DNA from: Rhodospirillales bacterium
Lineage (GTDB): Bacteria; Pseudomonadota; Alphaproteobacteria; Rhodospirillales; WMHbin7
DNA: 48,549 bases
Direction: 5' to 3'
NCBI GenBank assembly: GCA_016214125.1
Contig: JACRPC010000016.1
Coordinates: 1 to 48,549 of the forward strand
This document shows, one piece after another, positions 17,930-25,950 of the stretch; position 1 is the stretch's first letter, and the number at the start of each line of letters is the position of its first letter. A program made the position numbers and the translations under genes. Below the pieces are notes generated by a model. It saw nothing but the letters and a program-made list of their open reading frames with translations. It searched no databases and had not been told where the DNA came from.

Positions 17930-19537
17930 CTACCCCGTGAGATCGCGGGCGGTCTGGCTCATCTCGTCGGCGGTCTGGAAGACCTTGGAGGCCAGCGAAT
18001 AGGCCTTCTGGGTGATGATCATCTTGGTGAATTCGTCGCCGATATCGACGTTCGACATCTCAAGCCCGCCCGCCGTGAAGGTGGCCTTGCCCGAACCCGA
18101 GGCGGCGCCCACCGTGTCCACCGTCACGTCGCCCGCCCCCTCGCTCAACGCAAAGCGGGTGTTGGACAGCATTTCCAACTGGTTGGGCGCCGAGAAATAG
18201 GCGTAGGGAATCTGGTAGAGCCGCTTGGTGGTGGCGTTGGTGAAGCTGCCGACCAGGAAGCCCTCGTCGGTGAAATAGGTGTCGCGCAGATAGCCGTTGT
18301 CGATGCCGTCCTGGACCAGGCTGTAGATCATCTGGTTGCCGCCCAACTGCACCATGTCCCTAAGATTGAAACTGATGGTCGAGGCGGTGGGCGTGGTCTG
18401 GACGGTGGGGTTGGTGGCGGTGCCGGTGGTGCTGGTGGTGGTGAGCGTGCCGTTCGAACTGGTCGAGGTCGTGGTGGTGGTGCCGGTCGAGTTCGTCACC
18501 GTGGTCGTGGTGGTGGTGCCGGTGGTGGTGCTGCTCTCGGTGGTCGAGGTCGTGGTGGTGTCGACGTTGACGTCGTTCCAAGTGAGACTGGCGGTGAAGA
18601 TTCCGTCGGTGGGGCTGGTGACGTTGCCGTTTCCGTCGAAGGTGATGGTGGTGCCGCCCGACGAGGCGGCGACCGAACTGGTGGCGACGTTGTCCCCCGA
18701 CACGCTCACCGTCCAGGAGTTGGCGGTGGTGGTCGAGGGCGTGAAGGTGAGCCGGATGGTGTCGCCCAGATAGTTGGTGACGTTCGAAACCGAATTCGAA
18801 ATCGCCTTGTAGACCGGGATCGAATACGAAACCGCGCTGGTGGCGTTGGCGTTGATGTTGGCGCGCAGGGTGACGTTGGCGGTCGCCTGGCCGCCCGAGA
18901 GCTGATAGGGCGTGGTGCGGATGGCGGAAAGACCGGTCAAGGCCGAGGAGGTGGTGAAGGTGCCGGTCGAACTCGCCGCATAGCCCATCAGATATTGGCC
19001 GTCGCGGGTGGCGAGATAGGAGGGCTGGGCGTTGGTGGTGTCGGGAATGCGGTAGGTGTAGAGTCGGTTGCCGGTCAAATCGCTGATCGACACGTCGTAG
19101 GAGTTGGCCGAGCGGTTGGCGGCGGTGGCGCTGGTCGATCCGCTCGAGGTGGTGGCGGTGCTGGCGACGTCGATCATCCAATCGAAATTGCCGTCGCGGG
19201 TGAAGGTGTAGGGCACCTCGCCGCTGGACGAACTGGTCGTGGTCGAGGTCGTCGGGTTGACGATGAAGAAGCCCTCGCCGTTGATCGCCAGATCGCGCGC
19301 CTTGCCGGTGCCGAGAATCGGGCCTTGCTGATCGATCAACTGGCGGGTCTGCGGCTTGACGCCGAAAATCTTGAGGCCGCCGGGATGGGTCTCGGAGAGC
19401 GCATCGGCGAAATTGTCCTCGACCCGCTTGTAGCCGACGCTGTTGATGTTGACGATGTTCTGGCTGATCACGTTCATGCAATGGCTTTGGGCCATCATGG
19501 CCGTGCAGCTATTCGTGAAAGCACCCCAGAGTGCCAT
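17930..19537 (-). CDS. FlgE-like flagellar hook protein (orphan)
   Basis: A 535-residue protein of the flagellar hook/rod family. The N-terminus (MALWGAFTNSCTAMMAQSHC...ISQNIVNINSVGYKR) and C-terminus (LEMSNVDIGDEFTKMIITQKAYSLASKVFQTADEM) are the paired segments that form the D0 coiled coil of FlgE/FlgG; the middle holds the TRDGNFDW and GEGFFIVNP motifs of the hook fold. A threonine/serine-rich stretch at about residues 325-387 is unusual. No other flagellar gene lies in the window, yet a perfect sigma-54 promoter stands upstream. Two cysteines in the N-terminal helix are also unusual. GGGAG precedes the ATG at 19537, which is preferred to an upstream start. Confidence 0.8.
   Translation of the reverse strand: MALWGAFTNSCTAMMAQSHCMNVISQNIVNINSVGYKRVEDNFADALSETHPGGLKIFGVKPQTRQLIDQQGPILGTGKARDLAINGEGFFIVNPTTSTTTSSSSGEVPYTFTRDGNFDWMIDVASTATTSSGSTSATAANRSANSYDVSISDLTGNRLYTYRIPDTTNAQPSYLATRDGQYLMGYAASSTGTFTTSSALTGLSAIRTTPYQLSGGQATANVTLRANINANATSAVSYSIPVYKAISNSVSNVTNYLGDTIRLTFTPSTTTANSWTVSVSGDNVATSSVAASSGGTTITFDGNGNVTSPTDGIFTASLTWNDVNVDTTTTSTTESSTTTGTTTTTTVTNSTGTTTTTSTSSNGTLTTTSTTGTATNPTVQTTPTASTISFNLRDMVQLGGNQMIYSLVQDGIDNGYLRDTYFTDEGFLVGSFTNATTKRLYQIPYAYFSAPNQLEMLSNTRFALSEGAGDVTVDTVGAASGSGKATFTAGGLEMSNVDIGDEFTKMIITQKAYSLASKVFQTADEMSQTARDLTG
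18377..18563 (-). repeat. Low-complexity Thr/Ser-rich tract in hook protein
   Basis: About 190 bases of short GGT/GTC/ACC-rich repeats on the coding strand encode a threonine-serine run such as TTTTSTTESSTTTG and TTTTTTVTNSTG. Such tracts can slip during replication and are poor in defined structure. They are confined to the central, variable domain of the protein and do not disturb the frame. Confidence 0.7.
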
Positions 19538-19604
19538 GGCGCGAACTCCCGATCGGTTTTTGGCGGCACAGAGGGCCGCCGCAGACAATTCCAGGGGAGG
19601 CGCT

Positions 19605-19619
19605 GCAACCCGAGTGCCA
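19605..19619 (-). promoter_or_regulatory. Sigma-54 promoter upstream of the FlgE-like gene
   Basis: On the minus strand TGGCAC (19619-19614), five bases, then TTGC (19608-19605) followed by A is a full match to the -24/-12 consensus of RpoN promoters. The expected transcript starts about 12 bases further on, leaving a leader of roughly 55 bases to the ATG. Sigma-54 drives mid and late flagellar genes in many alphaproteobacteria, which supports the gene's flagellar role. Confidence 0.75.
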
Positions 19620-19662
19620 GAGCCAACCGCATGGAATTTCAGGATGTTGGCCCCAGAAACGC

Positions 19663-19704
19663 CTTGCCCCGCCCGGCAGTCCCTGCCGAACGGGGCAAGT
19701 TTTT
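19663..19704 (+). terminator. GC-rich hairpin followed by TTTTT
   Basis: CTTGCCCCG (19663-19671) pairs perfectly with CGGGGCAAG (19691-19699), with an inner CGGCA/TGCCG stem, and TTTTT follows at 19700-19704. On the plus strand this has the form of an intrinsic terminator, but no plus-strand gene ends here. It could also be a double-stranded enhancer for the sigma-54 promoter 45-85 bases away, since the inner dyad resembles GC-rich activator sites. Confidence 0.45.
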
Positions 19705-19864
19705 CCTAGCGGAACACGCCTTAAAATAATATTTTATCAGCCGCACATCCTTGACGGATGCATCGCCATTTAATACCATCAAATATGCTGTGATATTAAA
19801 TTTTGTTTCTAATGATTTTGTAACGGGTCGTTTAACGCGCGGCGCAAAAAATGGGGTTTCGCCA

Positions 19865-20710
19865 ATGCTTTACAAGAAAATAAGTTCTTTGTTCGCAGAT
19901 ATAATCAAGAAAAATCCTCAGCTTGTCCCCGATAGGCGGAAAAAAGTACGCATGGCGAAAGACTACACTGTATCTCATGCTATCAAAGAAGAAGACATTA
20001 ATGCCGTCATCGAGATCGATGAACGTTTGCCGCCTGACAAAAACGGCTTCGTATCCTGCAACAAACTTGGCCCGAATAACCTCAAAAAGCTTTGGGAAAA
20101 GGATCGGCGTGGCTTTTATATTCTTCGGTCTACCTCCGGTGGGCGCGCGGTCGGCTATCTCGCCATATTCGGCGTCCATACCGATTCCATGCTCATTCCC
20201 TGCCTGATTTGCAGGGGCCGAAAACGTCATCTCAATCTGCCTGCGGCCGAAGAAATCGAGCGCTCGATCGTTTCAAGAAATCTATGGAATTACGACGTCA
20301 TCGACATGTATATCGATGCAATCATTGTCGAAAAGGGCGCTACCATGGGGGCCTATGCCCTCATCAATTTCGCCTTAAACGACCTTGCCCTAAACTATCC
20401 GGACGTTAATATATCACGTATTGCTACTGTTGCGATTAGCAACAGACCCCTAACACCTGGTATCGACCGGGATTCAGCCGAAGAAATCAATAACGCGTTC
20501 GACGGCGCAAAGTTGGCCAAAGGAGTGGGATTGACTTTCTTTAAACCCGCAAACATTGGCTATGACGAGGTAGGCGGCATTCGCTATTACCGAACCCTGT
20601 TCCTCTTGGACTTCAACCTTCTACGCAGGCTCCACCCTTTTCTTTCGCCGTTGGGTTGGGTCCTCAGCTTCGTGCTAAAGCTCTACCTTAGAATGAAAAC
20701 CGGCGCCTGA
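19865..20710 (+). CDS. GNAT-like acetyltransferase in AT-rich patch
   Basis: A 281-residue protein with weak resemblance to GNAT acetyltransferases: an N-terminal segment DYTVSHAIKEEDINAVIEID typical of GNAT strand-helix starts, GFYILRS...GYLAIFG in the middle, and MYIDAIIVEKGATMGAYALINFAL, equivalent to the acetyl-CoA-binding helix. The C-terminus has a hydrophobic stretch (LSPLGWVLSFVLKLYL), possibly a membrane anchor. The DNA is clearly richer in A and T than its neighbours, which suggests horizontal transfer. The start is uncertain: ATG at 19865 was chosen; 19952 is an alternative. No acceptor is suggested by neighbours. Stretch 19538-19864 otherwise holds only the regulatory elements listed and AT-rich DNA. 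Confidence 0.5.
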   Translation: MLYKKISSLFADIIKKNPQLVPDRRKKVRMAKDYTVSHAIKEEDINAVIEIDERLPPDKNGFVSCNKLGPNNLKKLWEKDRRGFYILRSTSGGRAVGYLAIFGVHTDSMLIPCLICRGRKRHLNLPAAEEIERSIVSRNLWNYDVIDMYIDAIIVEKGATMGAYALINFALNDLALNYPDVNISRIATVAISNRPLTPGIDRDSAEEINNAFDGAKLAKGVGLTFFKPANIGYDEVGGIRYYRTLFLLDFNLLRRLHPFLSPLGWVLSFVLKLYLRMKTGA

Positions 20711-20730
20711 TTCGCCTCGGGCGCCGGTTT
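20697..20730. terminator. Hairpin between GNAT-like gene and odc
   Basis: AAACCGGCGCC (20697-20707) pairs perfectly with GGCGCCGGTTT (20720-20730) across a 12-base loop. It begins inside the last codons of the GNAT-like gene and ends 24 bases before the stop of the convergent decarboxylase gene, so it can terminate both transcripts. The T run is short (TTT). Confidence 0.65.
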
Positions 20731-20753
20731 CTGAAAGCCTGACCGATCGTGCT

Positions 20754-21890
20754 TTAGATATAAACAGCCCGCAGCGGCGGGAAGCCGTTGAAGCCGACCG
20801 ACGAATAGGTAAGCGTGTAGGCACCGGTGGCCAGAATTTCGATCTTGTCGCCGACCTTGAGGTCGAGCGGCAATTCGTAGCCGGCCTTCTCGTAAAGGAT
20901 ATCGATCGAATCGCAGGTGGGGCCGGCCAGCACCACCGGCCCGACCGCGCCCTTATGGTCGTGGGGGGTGCGCAGGCGGTACTTGATCAGCTCGTCGGTG
21001 GTTTCGGCCAGGCCCGAGAACTTGCCGACATCGAGATAGACCCAACGGGCCTCGCCCTCGCGGTAGCTTTTCTTGGCGATCAGCACCACTTCGGTCTGGA
21101 TGATGCCGGCGTCGCCGACCAGCGAGCGGCCGGGCTCGACCACCATCGCCGGCAGACGGTTGCCGAAATGATGGGTCATGGCGCGCATGATGGCGTCGGC
21201 ATAGGCGTCGATCTCGGCCACCTCGGCCTTGTAGCGGGCCGGGAAGCCGCCGCCCAGATTGACCATCTTGAGCTCGATGCCGGCCTCGGACAGGGCGGTG
21301 AACAGCATGGCGGTGCGGCCGACCGCCACGTCCCATTGCGACAGGTCGGTCTGCTGCGACCCGACATGGAACGACACCCCATAGGGGTCGAGCCCGCGGT
21401 CGCGGGCCTGGACCAGAAGGTCGCGGGCCATTTCCAACTCGCAGCCGAACTTGCGCGACAGCGGCCAATCGGCGCCGGCGTTGTCGACCAGGATGCGGCA
21501 GAAGACCCGCGAGCCGGGCGCCGCCGCGACCAGCTTGTCCAATTCCGCCTGGCTGTCGAAGGCGAACAGGCGCACGCCCTTGGCAAAGGCGGCCTCGATG
21601 TCCTTCTGCTTCTTGATCGTGCTGCCGAAGGACAGGCGGAGCGGATCGGCGCCGGCATCCAGGCACAGATCGATCTCGTTCAGGCTGGCGGCGTCGAAGC
21701 TGGAACCCAGCCCGACCAGCATGGCGACGATCTCGGGCGCCGGGTTGGCCTTGACCGCATAAAAGACCTCGGCCAGGGGCAGATAGCGGCGCAAGGCGCG
21801 GTAATTTTCCGCCACCACGTCGAGATCGACGATCAGGCAGGGGGTTTCGGGCTTCTGCTCGTCCAGGAAACGGCGAATCTTGGCGGTCAT
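20754..21890 (-). CDS. odc: Ornithine decarboxylase (alanine racemase-fold, fold type III PLP)
   Basis: A 378-residue eukaryotic-type ornithine/lysine decarboxylase. Key features: PLP lysine K47 in FYAVKANP, the HVGSQQ loop, GGGFPARY, EPGRSLV, and the C-terminal GPTCDSIDILYE with the active-site cysteine that closes the substrate pocket in this family. It makes putrescine from ornithine in the cytoplasm; a lysine activity cannot be excluded. GGAGGTGATGCG precedes the ATG, an excellent ribosome binding site. It stands alone, with a long intergenic region on its upstream side. Confidence 0.93.
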   Translation of the reverse strand: MTAKIRRFLDEQKPETPCLIVDLDVVAENYRALRRYLPLAEVFYAVKANPAPEIVAMLVGLGSSFDAASLNEIDLCLDAGADPLRLSFGSTIKKQKDIEAAFAKGVRLFAFDSQAELDKLVAAAPGSRVFCRILVDNAGADWPLSRKFGCELEMARDLLVQARDRGLDPYGVSFHVGSQQTDLSQWDVAVGRTAMLFTALSEAGIELKMVNLGGGFPARYKAEVAEIDAYADAIMRAMTHHFGNRLPAMVVEPGRSLVGDAGIIQTEVVLIAKKSYREGEARWVYLDVGKFSGLAETTDELIKYRLRTPHDHKGAVGPVVLAGPTCDSIDILYEKAGYELPLDLKVGDKIEILATGAYTLTYSSVGFNGFPPLRAVYI

Positions 21891-22376
21891 CGCATCACCT
21901 CCGCCACTGGGCGGCGATGCGAAGCGCCAAGAGCTTTCGGAAGCTTACCGACCCGGGCCGGGTGGATGAGGTGGCCGGGGTCGGCACTAGGGAACGGGTC
22001 GGGGTCGGGTTCGACCGCGCGCTCGGACACATCGGGCATTCAAACATCCTCCGCGATTGCCGGTCCCACCCGGCGCTAGGGAGAACGCTTCTACGTCGTT
22101 ACGTAACCAACAACGGCCAGAGGCACGTGCGCGATCTGCGTCTGGAATCGCTATATACGCGGAAATTCGGAGAAGAAAAGAGGAAAGTGCGGACAGAACC
22201 TAATTTTTTCCGAGGCTTCGCCCATCCCGGGGCGAATTGGATTAAAAATCAACCGGATGGAAAAATGGGGATCGTTTCGCCGGCGGCCCCAGGTGGCGCC
22301 AAGCGGCGCCGAACTTCCGCTCCGGCACCCGGTCGCCCGACCCAGCCGGGCCGAATCGGCGGTCGAGTCCGCCCGC
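21891..22376. other. Intergenic region upstream of odc, no gene recognised
   Basis: Of this 486-base region a plus-strand frame is open from 21917 but has no ribosome binding site, no family resemblance and runs into the next gene, so I do not call it. It holds GTTACGTAAC (22098-22107), a perfect 10-bp palindrome, and a 7-bp stem TTCGCCC/GGGCGAA (22217-22236). Guanine-cytosine content is lower than average around 22150-22280. It probably carries the odc promoter; I see no convincing -35/-10 pair. Confidence 0.4.
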
Positions 22377-23192
22377 CTATTTCTGCTTCTCGACCACCAC
22401 GATGGTCCAGTCCTGGACTGGTTTGAAGGCCGCGATGTGGGGCGCGCCGTCCAGGCTTAGGGCGGCGGTGCCCTCGCTTCCCAGCTTCACCGCGCCGGCC
22501 AGGGCGGCCGGCAGCTTGGCGAAATAGTCGGCGAGTTCCTTCTTCTCGCCCTGCTTGTCGACGCCCGGCCGCTTGCGGCTGTCCGAGACGACATAGCCCT
22601 GGCGGTCGACCGCCAGCACGAAAAGGTCGCTCCCCTTGGTGTCCTTGTCCAAATTCTGCTGATAGACGCCAAGGCCATGTTCGTAATGCAGGATGGCCGC
22701 TTTATTGCTGCCGGCCAGGATCGGCGTCGTGTAAGCCACCACCCATTTGTTGGCATCGGCCGACAGATAGATCGGCGCCACGAAGACCTGCTTGGCTTCC
22801 TTGGCGAAGGCGGCCTTGAAGAAGGAGGAATTGCTCTCGTCGGTGGCCAATTCGGCGTCGGGCGCCACTTCCTTGCCGACGATGCGGGAAATTTCTTCGC
22901 CCTTCTCGTTGATCAGGCACATTTCCTCGACCTGGAAATTGGCCTGCACGTTGAGGCTCAACTGGTCGATCCGCCGCTTCAGGGCCTTCTTGTCGCCGCT
23001 GGGGCCGAAATATTCGCCAAAGATCTTGTCCTGGGCCGAATTGACCAGGGCCTTCTCGGCCTTCTGATGCAGGTTGGTCAGGATGGCCGCCTTCTTGGCG
23101 ACCAGGGCCTTCACCTCGGCCTCGCCGGCCTGGGCCGGAACGGCCAGCGCCGCCAGGGCCAGGGCCAGAACCGCCCGCATCATCTTTTGCAT
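22377..23192 (-). CDS. Secreted Cache/PDC sensor-like domain protein
   Basis: A 271-residue periplasmic protein with a signal peptide (MMRAVLALALAALAVPAQA) and a single Cache/PDC-type ligand-binding fold: FQVEEMCLINEKGEEISRIVGKEV, FFKAAFAKEAKQVFVAPIYLSA, VVAYTTPILAG and VLAVDRQGYVVSDS, then a C-terminal PVQDWTIVVVE strand as in dCache domains. No transmembrane or signalling domain follows, so it may bind a small ligand and pass the signal to a partner. Start: ATG at 23192 with a second ATG nearby. It lies 37 bases downstream of the DapA-family gene on the same strand. Confidence 0.7.
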   Translation of the reverse strand: MQKMMRAVLALALAALAVPAQAGEAEVKALVAKKAAILTNLHQKAEKALVNSAQDKIFGEYFGPSGDKKALKRRIDQLSLNVQANFQVEEMCLINEKGEEISRIVGKEVAPDAELATDESNSSFFKAAFAKEAKQVFVAPIYLSADANKWVVAYTTPILAGSNKAAILHYEHGLGVYQQNLDKDTKGSDLFVLAVDRQGYVVSDSRKRPGVDKQGEKKELADYFAKLPAALAGAVKLGSEGTAALSLDGAPHIAAFKPVQDWTIVVVEKQK

Positions 23193-23229
23193 GGTTTTCC
23201 CCTTCGCATGTCGTGCGGCCTCTATGATA

Positions 23230-24126
23230 TCACGGGCCCGGCAAGACACCCAATTCAAGAAGCGCTTGTTCCACCTCGGCCCGGCCCTTGGCGTCGAGCG
23301 GCGCCTGGGGCGGCAAAGGATCGCCGACGGCAAAGCCCAGGATCTCCAGCCCGCCTTTGATGCAGGCGGCCAGATTGTATTTGGCAAACACCTGGTTGAG
23401 CCGCCACAGGCGGCGTTGCAAGGCCATGGCCGCGTCCCAATCCTTGGCCCGGCAAAGCTCGTAGAGCCGGACGCTTTCGGCCGGAGCCAGGCAGGCCGGG
23501 CCGGCCATCCAACCCTTGCCGCCGATCAGCATTACGGCCGCCGGAATGTGAGCCGAGGCGGCGAAGATTTCCAGATCGCCGCCCACCTTCTCCAGGATGG
23601 TGAGCAGGCGGCCGGTGTTGGTCGAGGCGTCCTTGAGGTAGCGGATGTTGGGCACCTTGGCCAGGCGCTCGATGATCGGAATGGATAGGTCGACCCGCTG
23701 GAAATTGGGATTGGTGTAGAGCACCACCGGCCGATCGACCGCCCGGGCGATGGCGGCGAAGTAATCGACCACGCCATCGTCGCCGATCGGAAAATAGGCT
23801 TCCAGCACCGCCAGGATGCCGGCCGCCCCCATCGCCTGATAGGCCTTGGCCTGACGCACCGCCTCAGCGGTGGTGGTGGCGGCGACGCCCGGCACCACCG
23901 GCACCCGGCCGGCGGCGGCCTCGAGGGTAACGGCGACGATGCGCTCCTTCTGCGCCCAATCGAGATAGGCGAATTCGCCCGTGCTGCCCAAGGGCGACAG
24001 CCCCTGCACGCCCTTTTCGATCAGGAAGCCGACCAGATCGGCCAGCACCCGCTCCTTGACCCGGCCGTCGGGCTCGATCGGCGAGACCAGATAGGGAAAG
24101 ACGCCGTGGAACTCCGTCCCGGCCAT
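23230..24126 (-). CDS. DapA-family aldolase/lyase
   Basis: A 298-residue class I aldolase of the dihydrodipicolinate synthase/N-acetylneuraminate lyase family. The Schiff-base lysine is K165 in YLKDAST; Tyr137 in VLYTNPN and the substrate motif GSTGE (48-52) are present. The sequence is not the classical biosynthetic DapA and it does not sit with lysine genes; it follows thiSG, with a one-base overlap between stop and start, so it is co-translated with it. Substrate unknown; a 2-oxoacid/aldehyde is expected from the family. Confidence 0.85.
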   Translation of the reverse strand: MAGTEFHGVFPYLVSPIEPDGRVKERVLADLVGFLIEKGVQGLSPLGSTGEFAYLDWAQKERIVAVTLEAAAGRVPVVPGVAATTTAEAVRQAKAYQAMGAAGILAVLEAYFPIGDDGVVDYFAAIARAVDRPVVLYTNPNFQRVDLSIPIIERLAKVPNIRYLKDASTNTGRLLTILEKVGGDLEIFAASAHIPAAVMLIGGKGWMAGPACLAPAESVRLYELCRAKDWDAAMALQRRLWRLNQVFAKYNLAACIKGGLEILGFAVGDPLPPQAPLDAKGRAEVEQALLELGVLPGP

Positions 24127-25106
24127 CAGATGAGCCCGGCCAGGGGCGAGGACGGATCGGCGTATAGTTTTTTGGGCATCCGCCCGGCCAAATAGGAGAG
24201 CCGCCCGGCCTCGACCGCCAATTTCATCGCGCGGGCCATGCGGATCGGGTCCTTGGCCTGGGCGATGGCGGTGTTCATGAGAACGCCGTCGCAGCCCAGT
24301 TCCATCGCCACCGCCGCGTCCGAGGCGGTGCCCACCCCGGCATCGACCAGCACCGGCACCTTGGCGCTTTCCTTGATCAGGCGAATGTTAACCGGATTCA
24401 AGATGCCCAGCCCCGAGCCGATCAGCGAGCCCAAAGGCATGATCGCCACGCAGCCCATCTCCTCCAGCCGCTTGGCCTGGATGGGATCGTCCGAGCAATA
24501 GACCATCACCTTGAAGCCGTCCTTGATCAGGTCGGCGGCCGCCGCCAGGGTTTCCGGCATGTTGGGATAAAGGGTCTTCTGGTCGCCCAGCACCTCAAGC
24601 TTCACCAGATCCCAGCCGCCCGCCTCGCGCGCCAGACGAAGCGTGCGCACCGCCTCGTCGGCCGAATAGCAGCCCGCCGTGTTGGGAAGGTAGGTGTATT
24701 TCTTGGGGCTGACGTAATCGACCAGCATCGGCTGCTTGGGATCGGAGAGATTGACCCGGCGCACCGCCACGGTGACGATCTCGGCCCCCGAGGCCTCGAT
24801 CGCCCGCGCCGTTTCCTCGAAATCCTTGTATTTGCCGGTGCCGACCAACAGGCGGCTCGCATAGCGGCGCCCACCCACCTCCCAGCCGTCTTCGGCGGTC
24901 GAAGGCGCGCCGCCGCCGATGAAATGGACCACTTCCAGCTTGTCGCCCTCGGCCAGCGGTGTCGCGCCATAGGCCGATTTGGGCACGATCTCGCGGTTGC
25001 GCTCGACCGCCACCTTGCGGGCGTCCAAGCCGATCTGGCCCAAGAGGGCCTCGACGGTGGTGGCGGGGCCGATGTCGCGGGGTTCGCCATTGACGGTAAC
25101 GCGCAT
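24126..25106 (-). CDS. thiSG: ThiS-ThiG fusion protein, thiazole synthase
   Basis: A 326-residue fusion. Residues 1-66 are a ubiquitin-like sulfur carrier ([12 protein letters not shown]...FIGGG) and residues about 78-326 are ThiG, starting [18 protein letters not shown] and containing LVKLEVLGD with the Schiff-base lysine, [33 protein letters not shown], and the C-terminal LAGRMPKKL. Together they build the thiazole moiety of thiamine from DXP, glycine or tyrosine-derived iminoglycine and the carrier's sulfur. The diglycine that must be activated is internal, so either cleavage or a different route is needed. GGAGATTTC before ATG 25106 sets the start. Confidence 0.92.
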   Translation of the reverse strand: MRVTVNGEPRDIGPATTVEALLGQIGLDARKVAVERNREIVPKSAYGATPLAEGDKLEVVHFIGGGAPSTAEDGWEVGGRRYASRLLVGTGKYKDFEETARAIEASGAEIVTVAVRRVNLSDPKQPMLVDYVSPKKYTYLPNTAGCYSADEAVRTLRLAREAGGWDLVKLEVLGDQKTLYPNMPETLAAAADLIKDGFKVMVYCSDDPIQAKRLEEMGCVAIMPLGSLIGSGLGILNPVNIRLIKESAKVPVLVDAGVGTASDAAVAMELGCDGVLMNTAIAQAKDPIRMARAMKLAVEAGRLSYLAGRMPKKLYADPSSPLAGLI

Positions 25107-25158
25107 GAAATCTCCCAAGAAACGATCCGACCCGGTAAGTTAGGTGCGAAGCGTGCGA

Positions 25159-25187
25159 TTGACAAGACGCCGTCCAGATCGTTCGAT
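25159..25187 (+). promoter_or_regulatory. comF promoter, possibly leaderless
   Basis: TTGACA (25159-25164) is a perfect -35 hexamer and TTCGAT (25182-25187) a moderate -10 with 17 bases between. The likely transcription start lies at or next to the comF ATG (25194), and no ribosome binding site is visible in front of it. Confidence 0.5.
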
Positions 25188-25193
25188 CGGGCC

Positions 25194-25934
25194 ATGCGCC
25201 TTGTTTCCCTGCCCGGATTGGGCCGCCAGGTCCTCGACCTGCTTCTGCCGCCGCTCTGCCCGCTCTGCGGGGCGCTGGTGGCCGAGCCGGGCACGCTCTG
25301 TCCCGCTTGCTGGGGCGCGGTCGAATTCCTGGCGCCCCCCTTGTGCGAGCGCTGCGGGGTGCCCTTTCCCTTCGACGCCGGCGAGGGGCTGGAATGCGGG
25401 GCCTGCGCCACCCAAGCGCCGCCCTGGCGGCGCGCCCGCGCCGTGGTGCGCTACGACGAGAACAGCCGCCGCCTGGCGTTGGCCTTGAAGCACGCCGACC
25501 GCACCGATCTTGCCCCGGCGCTGGGGCGCTGGATGGCGCGGGCCGGCGCCGAGCTGTTGGGCGAGGCCGATCTGGTAGCGCCGGTGCCGCTGCATTGGTT
25601 CCGGCTGTGGCGGCGGCGCTACAATCAGGCGGCGCTGCTGGCCCGGGTGGCGGCGCGGGCGGCCGCCAAGCCGGTCCTCATGGATTTGCTGGTGCGCCGC
25701 CGGCCGACGCCGGCCTTGGGCGGGCTTGGCCGCGACGAGCGGGCGCGCGCGGTGCGCGGCGCCTTCGCCCTCAATCGCCGCCATCGGGACCGGGTGGCCG
25801 GCAAGGCGGTGCTGTTGATCGACGACGTGCTCACCTCGGGCGCCACGGCGGGCGAATGCGCCCGGGTGTTGTTGAGGGCGGGCGCCCAGGCGGTCGATGT
25901 GCTTACCCTGGCCCGGGTGACCCGCGACGGTTAG
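25194..25934 (+). CDS. comF: ComF family protein (phosphoribosyltransferase-like)
   Basis: A 246-residue ComF protein with an N-terminal zinc-ribbon made of four CxxC pairs (C22/C25, C36/C39, C51/C54, C68/C71) and a C-terminal PRT domain whose PRPP-binding loop is VLLIDDVLTSGATA. ComF acts in DNA uptake in competent bacteria; in non-competent species the role is unclear. Length and motifs match the family. Divergent from thiSG across 87 bases. Confidence 0.88.
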   Translation: MRLVSLPGLGRQVLDLLLPPLCPLCGALVAEPGTLCPACWGAVEFLAPPLCERCGVPFPFDAGEGLECGACATQAPPWRRARAVVRYDENSRRLALALKHADRTDLAPALGRWMARAGAELLGEADLVAPVPLHWFRLWRRRYNQAALLARVAARAAAKPVLMDLLVRRRPTPALGGLGRDERARAVRGAFALNRRHRDRVAGKAVLLIDDVLTSGATAGECARVLLRAGAQAVDVLTLARVTRDG

Positions 25935-25950
25935 GCCCCGACCAGACACC

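Noticed and set aside
21917-22426. 169-codon plus-strand frame between odc and the Cache-like gene
   Set aside because: No ribosome binding site, no recognisable domain, and it overlaps the end of the Cache-like gene.
23230-24126. Housekeeping dihydrodipicolinate synthase dapA
   Set aside because: The family motifs are there but the sequence and context (after thiSG, far from lysA) do not support lysine biosynthesis.
25107-25193. TPP riboswitch in front of thiSG
   Set aside because: The region is only 87 bases and lacks the CTGAGA and other conserved segments of the thi box.
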